From Ralstonia sp. A12 (lineage in GTDB: Bacteria; Pseudomonadota; Gammaproteobacteria; Burkholderiales; Burkholderiaceae): 64,000 bases of DNA. A program made the position numbers and the translations under genes. Below, piece by piece: positions 57,825-64,000 of the stretch; positions within the stretch are counted from its first letter, which is position 1, and every line of letters begins with the position of its first letter. A model generated the notes under the pieces. The model was not told the DNA's origin. It searched no databases and saw only the letters and a list, made by a program, of their open reading frames with translations. The stretch spans positions 186,001 to 250,000 of the forward strand of contig NZ_JSZO01000004.1 in the NCBI RefSeq assembly GCF_000801955.1, given 5' to 3'.

Positions 57825-58669
57825 TGAGTCAATCGCCCCCGGCTGTGCCGCCAGAGTTCTCTCACTATCGAGACGTACGGTACCTGACGACGGGAGGCCA
57901 GAAACAGGTTTTCAGCGCCACATGCGACAAGCACGGCAGCATCGTGCTGAAGCTCTTTCAAGCTGGCACGGACAGGGCCCGCTTTGAGCGGGAAGTTAGC
58001 GCTGTACAGCAACTTGGTAGTCGGAACATCCCGGCAATCCTTGAATGGGGAATGTTGGGGGAAGATGGCCACCAGGGTCCGTATGTCATTGAGCCGTTTG
58101 TTCCGGGTGGCTCAATTCAGCAGCATATTGATGCGGGCAGCCTTCAAGACCACAACATCATCCAACTCGCCCACGATGTTCTCTCGGTGCTCACCCTCAC
58201 CGAGCAGAAGGGCATCGTTCACCGAGACATCAAGCCGGCCAACCTGCTGCTGCATGCGGACACCAACGCCATCTGGGTATTGGATTTTGGCATTGCGCGG
58301 CATCTCGACCGCACGGCACTGACCGTAGGCCCGATGGGCCCTTGTACGCCAGGTTTTGCCCCGCCCGAGCAGTTCAATGCTCTGGTTAGTGATATTGATG
58401 TGCGCAGCGACCTTTTTGCATTGGGCGTCACGCTGTACACCTGTGTCGAGCGAAAAAACCCATACCTGGACGGCGCGACCAGTCACACAGAAGTGTTCCA
58501 GCGCATGCAATCAACTCAGCTTCCGAGGCTATCTCGAGAGCCGGACGGATTAGCTGGCTTTACTGACTTGGTTGCCGCAATGACGCAGCTGCGACGCACC
58601 AACCGCCCGCGCACCGCTGCTGCGGCCCTGGAATGGCTTAATGATTTGCTAGCTCAACGAGCCCAATGA
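57824..58669 (+). CDS. Hanks-type Ser/Thr protein kinase
   Basis: 281 residues, kinase domain only, with no membrane helix or PASTA repeat. All catalytic residues are present: K43 (IVLKLF), E57, HRDIKPAN (133-140), D154-F-G156 and PGFAPPEQF at the P+1 loop. The glycine loop is short (LTTGGQKQVF). A cytoplasmic stand-alone kinase inside a defence island, coupled to a nuclease gene and followed by two unknown genes, suggests phage-triggered phosphorylation control, as known for some kinase defence systems. The target is unknown. Confidence 0.88.
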   Translation: MSQSPPAVPPEFSHYRDVRYLTTGGQKQVFSATCDKHGSIVLKLFQAGTDRARFEREVSAVQQLGSRNIPAILEWGMLGEDGHQGPYVIEPFVPGGSIQQHIDAGSLQDHNIIQLAHDVLSVLTLTEQKGIVHRDIKPANLLLHADTNAIWVLDFGIARHLDRTALTVGPMGPCTPGFAPPEQFNALVSDIDVRSDLFALGVTLYTCVERKNPYLDGATSHTEVFQRMQSTQLPRLSREPDGLAGFTDLVAAMTQLRRTNRPRTAAAALEWLNDLLAQRAQ

Positions 58670-58743
58670 GGCTCTACGCTCATCTGCACAGGCCGATGCG
58701 ACGTGGTGGCCTGGACAGAATACAAAACTGGGGAGGATTTCGA

Positions 58744-59952
58744 ATGGAGCTGAGTCTTCAGTTCGGCTTCGGGATGATGGAGCACTGCCGCTTCCTTGTT
58801 CGGTCGTGGGGAGGCGGGACTGTTGTCCTTAGCCCTCGTGATATGACCGAGTCCCAGATGGCACAGCTATCGCAGGACGTAGCGAAGAATGGCGGCCAGG
58901 TGCTCATTGACCCGCAGCTCTACCTGCCCAAGGCAAATCATCAACGGCTCACAGGTCATGAACATTGGCCAAACGGTGCCGGGCTGCACGGCACAACTGA
59001 ACTATCGCGCGTCCTCACAGCCTTGCTGGCTCGAAATCGAGAATGCGCGGCCGCACAAATCATACTGCCCGGCGTACTGGCCAGTCGCATCGATTCAAAC
59101 TGGCTCAACGGCACCACGTTGGTCCTGGACGCGGCCTCTCGAATGGGTATCTCGGCCGACCAGTCCATTCTCACTGTCGCCTTGATGGCGGACGCCGTAA
59201 GGGATGACCGTCAGATTGAATTGCTCGTTGAGGCGCTGGACAGCTGGGCGGTGTCGGGCATTTATCTCATCGTGGAGCCGCCATCCGGTGCGTATCTGGT
59301 CGGTGACCTCACATGGACGACCAATGTGCTCGACATCATCGCAAGCGCCAGGCTCGCAGGCAAAGCAGTGATTTTGGGGTATTCGAACCAGCAGATGTTG
59401 ATGGCTGCGTGCGCGGGCGCCAACGCGATATGCTCGGGGACGTGGATGAACGTCCGGTCCTTCACCCAAGCTCGCTTCTTGTCTCAAGACGACGACGAAA
59501 TAAAGCAGCGCTCCACGTGGTACTACGCACCGCACTTGTTTACCGAGTTCAAGATTCCGACGCTCGACATCGCCAAGAAGATTGGGGTGCTAGACCAACT
59601 GAAGACTCCGCCCGAATTCGGGTCAGACTTCGCGGCGCCGCTTTTTTCGGCGCCGCAGCCAAGCCTGGCGGGCTTCGCCGAGCAACAAGCGTTTCGCCAC
59701 TTTCTGCAGTGCATGAAAACACAGGCCGCGGATTTTTCTGGCTCAAGCTTTGATGTAACCATAGCTGGCTATCGGCAAGCACTTGATGTGGCAGAGGCCA
59801 CGTTGAAGGGGCTCCGGCAGAAATCCCTCACCGGCCAACAGCGTGACTTCTACGGCGCGGAGTGCTTCGACTCGAATCGGGCGGCACTTCAAGTGCTAGA
59901 ACAGAACCATGGTCCCCGGCTGCGGCGTCAATGGAAAGCACTCATGGGTTGA
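58744..59952 (+). CDS. Unknown protein of the kinase operon, possible TIM-barrel enzyme
   Basis: 402 residues. The start at 58744 is decided by a strong GGGAGG 8 bases upstream; the frame also opens at 58666, overlapping the kinase stop. The alternating strands and helices (QVLIDPQLYLP, AAQIILPGVLAS, SILTVALMADAVRDD, GIYLIVEPPS, KAVILGYSNQQMLMAACAGANAICSGTW) suggest a beta/alpha barrel, loosely like tRNA-guanine transglycosylase-type folds. The last third is helical. No catalytic site could be assigned; the fold is inference. Confidence 0.6.
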   Translation: MELSLQFGFGMMEHCRFLVRSWGGGTVVLSPRDMTESQMAQLSQDVAKNGGQVLIDPQLYLPKANHQRLTGHEHWPNGAGLHGTTELSRVLTALLARNRECAAAQIILPGVLASRIDSNWLNGTTLVLDAASRMGISADQSILTVALMADAVRDDRQIELLVEALDSWAVSGIYLIVEPPSGAYLVGDLTWTTNVLDIIASARLAGKAVILGYSNQQMLMAACAGANAICSGTWMNVRSFTQARFLSQDDDEIKQRSTWYYAPHLFTEFKIPTLDIAKKIGVLDQLKTPPEFGSDFAAPLFSAPQPSLAGFAEQQAFRHFLQCMKTQAADFSGSSFDVTIAGYRQALDVAEATLKGLRQKSLTGQQRDFYGAECFDSNRAALQVLEQNHGPRLRRQWKALMG

Positions 59953-60227
59953 CGGTATACGTACCGTCGGGTCGTTGGTTTCAATACGTCAGAGTCACCG
60001 TTGAGCGGCACAGCAGGTCACATTGGCTTGTAAGCGAAGACTCGTTGCAAGAAGACGAAAGCTATATAGACCGCAACGAGCTTGGTGCGGACGCGCTGAA
60101 GACACGCTCATCGACCTCGCTGGCCGTAATCCTCAACCGAGTTGCGGAAGAGCTAAGGCATGCTTACATGCGGCAAGCCAGGTGCGGTGTCGGCAGTCCG
60201 TTCCCCGCAATGCTTGGGTCCAGCTAG
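59931..60227 (+). CDS. Small unknown protein, last gene of the kinase operon
   Basis: 98 residues (MESTHGLTVYVPSGRWF). Starts inside the end of the barrel gene, overlapping by 22 bases in another frame. It has a beta-rich N-terminal half (VYVPSGRWFQYVRVTVERH) and a helical C-terminal half (LAVILNRVAEELRHAY). The overlapping stop with the convergent RepB-like gene (60224) leaves no room for a terminator. Function unknown. Confidence 0.55.
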   Translation: MESTHGLTVYVPSGRWFQYVRVTVERHSRSHWLVSEDSLQEDESYIDRNELGADALKTRSSTSLAVILNRVAEELRHAYMRQARCGVGSPFPAMLGSS

Positions 60228-60865
60228 AGGACCACGCCGCACGGCTGCTGGTCGAGAGAAATGGTTGCGATGATGGATTCGAACTCCACCATCAAATCCG
60301 GATGGCGCTGGGCAACGAATTGTCGTGCTAATTCGTTTTCGAGGAGTTTGGCCAGGTATCCTTTCGCCAGCACCAGATTTAACACGTTCTGACCGTACGT
60401 CTGTTCCACGAGCTTGTACTGCCCCTGCAGGTTGCTCATTTCCTGCTCCATCTTCGCCATCTGCTCCGGGCTGACTCCGGTCAGCTTGCGCGGCTTTTTT
60501 CCCTCGACAAGACGCGCCGCTGGCGTGGCCACCAACAGCGCCTCGGCATAGGAGACTGACACGTTGTTCGCGGCTACCATCAGCTCAACGCATTCGACCT
60601 GGCGTGTGGGCTTCATTTTGCAAATCGCGCGAACAAGCTCTGAGAACTGCCGGTCTCCGAGTAGCTCTGCCGCTTCGGGGCAAACGCCATCGAGCAGCGG
60701 CATCTTCTTCATAATCTGGGAAACGTCCACGGAAAGGGCTTTCGCCAATCGCTCGGGCGATACGCCTCTGTCAATGACGCGCCGCCGTATCATGTAGCGC
60801 TCCTGGATGGTAGAGAGCCGATTGACGCGGTTGTTATACGTGTAGCTCTTGTCATCGGTCGCCAC
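60224..60865 (-). CDS. RepB C-terminal-domain protein, orphan partition-like
   Basis: 213 residues (GTG start). The middle (GVSPERLAKALSVDVSQIMKKM) is a ParB/RepB-type helix-turn-helix, and RAICKMKPTRQVECVELMVAANNVSVSYAEALLVATP matches the RepB plasmid-partition C-terminal family. It lacks the N-terminal ParB CTPase domain and no parA or replication gene is near, so it is not a working partition locus. It may be a truncated remnant or a repurposed DNA-binding protein. Convergent with the kinase operon. Confidence 0.75.
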   Translation of the reverse strand: MATDDKSYTYNNRVNRLSTIQERYMIRRRVIDRGVSPERLAKALSVDVSQIMKKMPLLDGVCPEAAELLGDRQFSELVRAICKMKPTRQVECVELMVAANNVSVSYAEALLVATPAARLVEGKKPRKLTGVSPEQMAKMEQEMSNLQGQYKLVEQTYGQNVLNLVLAKGYLAKLLENELARQFVAQRHPDLMVEFESIIATISLDQQPCGVVL

Positions 60866-60958
60866 AAGGTAGGCAGCGTTCGCTTCCGGTTAGGAGCGGT
60901 CATTTCTATAGCAACACGTAGTTAGATGTGAAATCGCAAAGCAAATTCAGGGGGAAGT

Positions 60959-62743
60959 GTGAGTACGAGAACAATTGAGCAGTTCTTCACCGGCAAGAGC
61001 TTGGAAATTCCTCCATATCAGCGAGACTACGCTTGGAGTACGACAAACGTCGATGACCTGTTCGACGACATCCTAGAGGCAATGGAGATGGGGGGCAGCC
61101 ACTATCTCGGGACGTTCATCTTGTCGGCTGGTGCGACCAAGGACCGCTTCAAAGTCGTGGACGGGCAGCAGCGGCTAACTACGCTGACGATGCTCCTGGA
61201 TGCCATGGTTGCAGCTCTTCCTGAGGGAGAGGTCAAGACCTACTATCGGTCGACGTTTCTTCGCCACCCGGTGCATGGACCGAAATTTACAGTCCTCGGC
61301 GAAAACCAGGCCTACTTTGCTGGAATGCTCGAAGACAAAAAACCGCATCCCGCTACCGAGGGGCAAGTCCGGTTGAAAGAGGCTTACGGCTGGATTCGTC
61401 AACGAGTCAAAGTCATCAAAGGCGATGGGGGGGAGAGGGCAATACAAAAGTGGTTAGAGAATATCGGGAAGCTTGAGGTGCTTGAGTTTATCGAGGCGGA
61501 AGAAGGTAAGGCAATCCGCATGTTCCAGTCGGTAAATGACCGTGGAGTGCCACTGTCCAAGATGGACATTGCAAAGAGTCTTCTTATCTACTATTCAAAT
61601 AGATTTCTATCCGGTGAACTTGACGAGTTTGTGGCCGAGCGATTTGGGTCGGCATTTCGTGACTATAGCCTTATCAAGGGATTGGCGGCGCAAGAGGGTT
61701 ACCAGATTCGACTTATAAATCGAAATGCTTTCCGGGAAGACGATGTTTTTCGATACCACTACTTCGCTTTTAACGTCGACGAGCACGCAAGCTCAGTTGC
61801 ATTCGACTATAACGCGTCCTCAGAGACGGTTCTTGAATTCTTTCTTAAACCGATTCTGAAAGCTTTGCGAAGTGATGCGGCGAAGCTGAGCGCGTTCATT
61901 CGGCATTACGTTGCTGACCTTGCAGATTTTTTTGCTGCGTTGCGTGCGCTGATTCAAAAAACGCGTGATGACAAAGAGCTATATATGCTTTTTGTCGTTG
62001 GTGACCTCGCGGCAACGCTCTACCCGCTTACGACGCGCCTCGCAATGCGAGGCGTTTTGAGAGAGCGCGCATACGTGCATGTCGACCTGTCGCTACTTCA
62101 GATGATTGAGGTTGCGGACCTTCGTGTTTTCAAGTTGCGAGGCACAAATCCGCAAGCGGATATTCTTAACCTCACTCGTGAATCTGCCGATTTGCCATTG
62201 GCGAAAATTGCGAGCCACCTACGATGGTTCGTGTCCAAATTCATGGACGACGGGATGTTCGAGTCTCGTTTGTCAACGGAAGAAATGTACCGAAATCCGG
62301 GGCTGCTGAGAATTCTCAGCGCTGCGGAAGAGGACCAGCGAGTTGCGATTGGTACTGAGGAATTTGAAGTGCAGGAGCTGGTCAGCCTTGTCTGCTCGGG
62401 CCAGACCGTGGAGCATGTCCTTCCGCAGGAGCCGTCATTCGGGGTCCGTGCACATGGGTTTGCAACAGCCGAGGCGTATCTCGGTCATATCCATCGGCTT
62501 GGCAATTTAACGCTCCTTGAGAGCACGCTGAACTCGTCATGCAACAATCAGGCGGTAGAAATCAAGATGAAGGATAAGAAGCTCTATCGTGCTTCAGGTT
62601 ACGAGATGACTAAGTCATTGGCCGCAATGGGGGCCACCAAGACGCCGGCTTTTGCTCGAGTGGATATTGACAAGCGTTCCGCTGAGCTCGCACGCCTTTG
62701 TGTTGCTAGATGGCCGCTTTGGGACTATGAAGAAGCAAACTAG
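60959..62743 (+). CDS. DUF262/DUF1524 protein, GmrSD-like type IV restriction enzyme
   Basis: 594 residues, GTG start after GGGGGAAG. The N-terminal DUF262 domain has IPPYQRDYAWS (about 17-27) and VVDGQQRLTTL. The C-terminal DUF1524 HNH-type domain has VEHVLPQEP and LGNLTLLESTLNSSCNN. GmrSD-type enzymes cleave phage DNA with glucosylated or otherwise modified bases using NTP hydrolysis. Both halves are fused in one protein, as in the BrxU/SspE-related group. Two G runs (6 and 7 G at 61090 and 61427) lie inside the coding region. It is divergent from the RepB-like gene. Confidence 0.85.
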   Translation: MSTRTIEQFFTGKSLEIPPYQRDYAWSTTNVDDLFDDILEAMEMGGSHYLGTFILSAGATKDRFKVVDGQQRLTTLTMLLDAMVAALPEGEVKTYYRSTFLRHPVHGPKFTVLGENQAYFAGMLEDKKPHPATEGQVRLKEAYGWIRQRVKVIKGDGGERAIQKWLENIGKLEVLEFIEAEEGKAIRMFQSVNDRGVPLSKMDIAKSLLIYYSNRFLSGELDEFVAERFGSAFRDYSLIKGLAAQEGYQIRLINRNAFREDDVFRYHYFAFNVDEHASSVAFDYNASSETVLEFFLKPILKALRSDAAKLSAFIRHYVADLADFFAALRALIQKTRDDKELYMLFVVGDLAATLYPLTTRLAMRGVLRERAYVHVDLSLLQMIEVADLRVFKLRGTNPQADILNLTRESADLPLAKIASHLRWFVSKFMDDGMFESRLSTEEMYRNPGLLRILSAAEEDQRVAIGTEEFEVQELVSLVCSGQTVEHVLPQEPSFGVRAHGFATAEAYLGHIHRLGNLTLLESTLNSSCNNQAVEIKMKDKKLYRASGYEMTKSLAAMGATKTPAFARVDIDKRSAELARLCVARWPLWDYEEAN

Positions 62744-62880
62744 GGCTTCATGCGGTCCCGCCCGTCACGGGATGTGATGTCATAAACGCGTACAAAGAGA
62801 GCCGTTGAAGACGCCCGGCTCTCTTGGCCATTCGGAGCGAAGAGTTACCTTGAACTGGAATAGCTGGTTAGCCCAGAAGC

Positions 62881-62973
62881 TACTGGAACTCGGAGTTCAA
62901 GAACTGGATTGTGTTCGAGGCATTCAAGGACGCCGTTTGGGCCGAGCTCGGCCAGATTGCAACCAGTCGCTGA
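62881..62973 (+). pseudogene. 5'-truncated copy of the small gene at 56471-56710
   Basis: Encodes YWNSEFKNWIVFEAFKDAVWA and ends with a stop at the same place as the full gene (TGA 62971-62973). A stop codon (62869-62871) closes the frame just upstream and no start codon is available, so it is a remnant. Confidence 0.75.
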
Positions 62974-63017
62974 CTCGCCGACCCCACGGCAGTCAGGGCG
63001 ACGTCCCTGGCTGCCAA
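62883..63017 (+). repeat. Direct repeat, right copy
   Basis: Matches 56620-56753 in the same orientation, including the 43 bases after the stop codon. The two copies bracket the kinase operon, the RepB-like gene and the DUF262 gene. Confidence 0.8.
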
Positions 63018-63066
63018 CCACGGCGGCAATCCCGCCACGGCCGAAAATTGGAAATCAGGCGCCGTC

Positions 63067-64000
63067 CTAATCTGAATAGACGGCTCTCTTCAAAACCTCG
63101 AATGCAAATTTGAGGTTCTCGTCTGTCGGTGGTTCTTTGCGCAACCACCTGGTTTCAAGGCCGAGATACGTGGCCCAGTGAATGCCCTGCGTGAATTCCC
63201 GCCACCTATCGGTTTTCGCAGCGAGCTCAATGTACTGATTTACGAGGACTCCTTGATGTGCTCCCGCACAGTACTGGGCGCATTCGTACGCTTCCTGGAT
63301 GCATTGGAAAGCCTCAGCGTATTTTTGTTCGCGATAGTAGTAGGTACTTCGTTGCCAAGGAACCATCCATGGAAGTGCCCTCGTTAGCCCGCGATTCTCG
63401 AGGCGGGCGCGATAGGTCTCAATGCTCGAAATGCTAAGGTCGCTAGACTCTCTGGCCGCCAACCCATCCAGCAGGAGTTCTGCAAATCCGTCAGGGATGG
63501 CGTGTTGAGGAGCAAAGGCGTCTGGGCGTTCAAATTGGAGCGCGGCGAGTCCTCCGAAGGCCCGAGTCTCCTCAATAGCTTCATTGACGGTGAGGCAGCC
63601 GCTTGCCACGGCCTGGCTCATCAGGTCCTGCCGCGCAACAAACTTGTGCCAATAGTCGGTGACAACCTCGAACCAGACCTTATCCCACTCGCTTGGCGGA
63701 AGGTGCTCGCGAGCGATGAGTTGATGAACGAACTCGCGAACTCGTTGAGTATCGTCAACAACGAGCTCGGCGACCAAGCAATGGCGGCTGCAGAACTCCT
63801 GCAGCGTCTCAGCCCCGAAGTGCTTCAGAACGAGCGTCGAGACGTAAGTCGCGGCCCGCGACAGAAATAGCGCGGTCCGGATGCTTACTTTCTGCTGTTC
63901 GGGAAGCGACGGCAACCCTTGCTTGGCTCGAAATCTGTCGAGTGCTTCGAATGACTCGTCGAAGTTCCTGAGTAGCGACGACCAGGATGGAAGGTTGCGA
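63067..64000 (-). CDS. Hypothetical protein, TPR-like C-terminus, 5' end outside the window
   Basis: The minus-strand frame stays open to the right edge (reading RNFDESFEALDRFRAKQG before a TTG at 63915), so the gene starts beyond the window; at least 310 residues are visible. The C-terminal part (STYYYREQKYAEAFQCIQEAYECAQ and following) shows paired helices like tetratricopeptide repeats. The N-terminal part seen here is helical. No family is recognised. Confidence 0.6.
   Translation of the reverse strand, partial: RNLPSWSSLLRNFDESFEALDRFRAKQGLPSLPEQQKVSIRTALFLSRAATYVSTLVLKHFGAETLQEFCSRHCLVAELVVDDTQRVREFVHQLIAREHLPPSEWDKVWFEVVTDYWHKFVARQDLMSQAVASGCLTVNEAIEETRAFGGLAALQFERPDAFAPQHAIPDGFAELLLDGLAARESSDLSISSIETYRARLENRGLTRALPWMVPWQRSTYYYREQKYAEAFQCIQEAYECAQYCAGAHQGVLVNQYIELAAKTDRWREFTQGIHWATYLGLETRWLRKEPPTDENLKFAFEVLKRAVYSD

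Larger units (their letters stand above)
62744..63066. other. Intergenic region with the right copy of the direct repeat
   Basis: About 320 bases between the DUF262 gene and the minus-strand gene that leaves the window. It contains only the truncated repeat and gene remnant at 62881-63017. No promoter or terminator recognised. Confidence 0.5.

Noticed and set aside
26000..64000. tRNA or tmRNA gene as integration site of the island
   Set aside because: No cloverleaf or T-loop-like sequence was recognised by eye; a proper tRNA scan would be needed to exclude it.

Overview
The window is a piece of a high-GC beta-proteobacterial chromosome around the replication origin, most likely Ralstonia or a close relative. 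The evidence is the order rpmH-rnpA-yidD-yidC-(mnmE) on one side of the origin and dnaA-dnaN-gyrB on the other, the codon use, and the style of the flanking genes. The species is inferred from gene order and protein flavour only; no database search was possible.

Left part (1-26 kb), ordinary core genome: glutathione reductase; a TetR regulator coupled to a patatin-like protein and divergent from a three-gene RND efflux operon (adaptor, pump, outer-membrane channel) with an AcrR-type operator; rpsU; two tiny membrane proteins; a metallophosphoesterase, a Nudix hydrolase and a CarG-like secreted protein; a LysR regulator divergent from an oxidoreductase; mnmE; a glyoxalase-fold protein; yidC-yidD-rnpA-rpmH; oriC with DnaA boxes; dnaA, dnaN and gyrB. 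A strong hairpin terminator after gyrB marks the end of the core block.

Right part (26-64 kb), accessory: a layered defence island with lower and more variable GC. In order it holds a type I restriction-modification system (hsdM, hsdS, hsdR); an IS3-family transposase scar; a two-gene Lamassu-like operon on the minus strand; a type I Zorya operon (zorA-zorB-zorC-zorD) led by a small ribbon-helix-helix protein and followed by a HEPN-like protein; and a Tn7-like transposition core (tnsA, tnsB, tnsC, tniQ) with every junction overlapping by a few bases. Then come a tyrosine-phosphatase-like protein, small unknown genes next to a near-perfect LexA box, a PD-(D/E)XK protein, a membrane protein with a zinc ribbon, and a block bounded by a diverged direct repeat. 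That block contains an unrecognised four-gene operon (PD-(D/E)XK nuclease, Ser/Thr kinase, possible TIM-barrel enzyme, small protein), an orphan RepB-like partition protein and a GmrSD-like DUF262/DUF1524 protein. The last gene runs off the right edge.

Best candidate for an undescribed system: the nuclease-kinase-barrel operon at 57.1-60.2 kb. Next come the Zorya operon with its added RHH and HEPN-like genes, and the SOS-box gene cluster at 53-54 kb beside the Tn7-like core.
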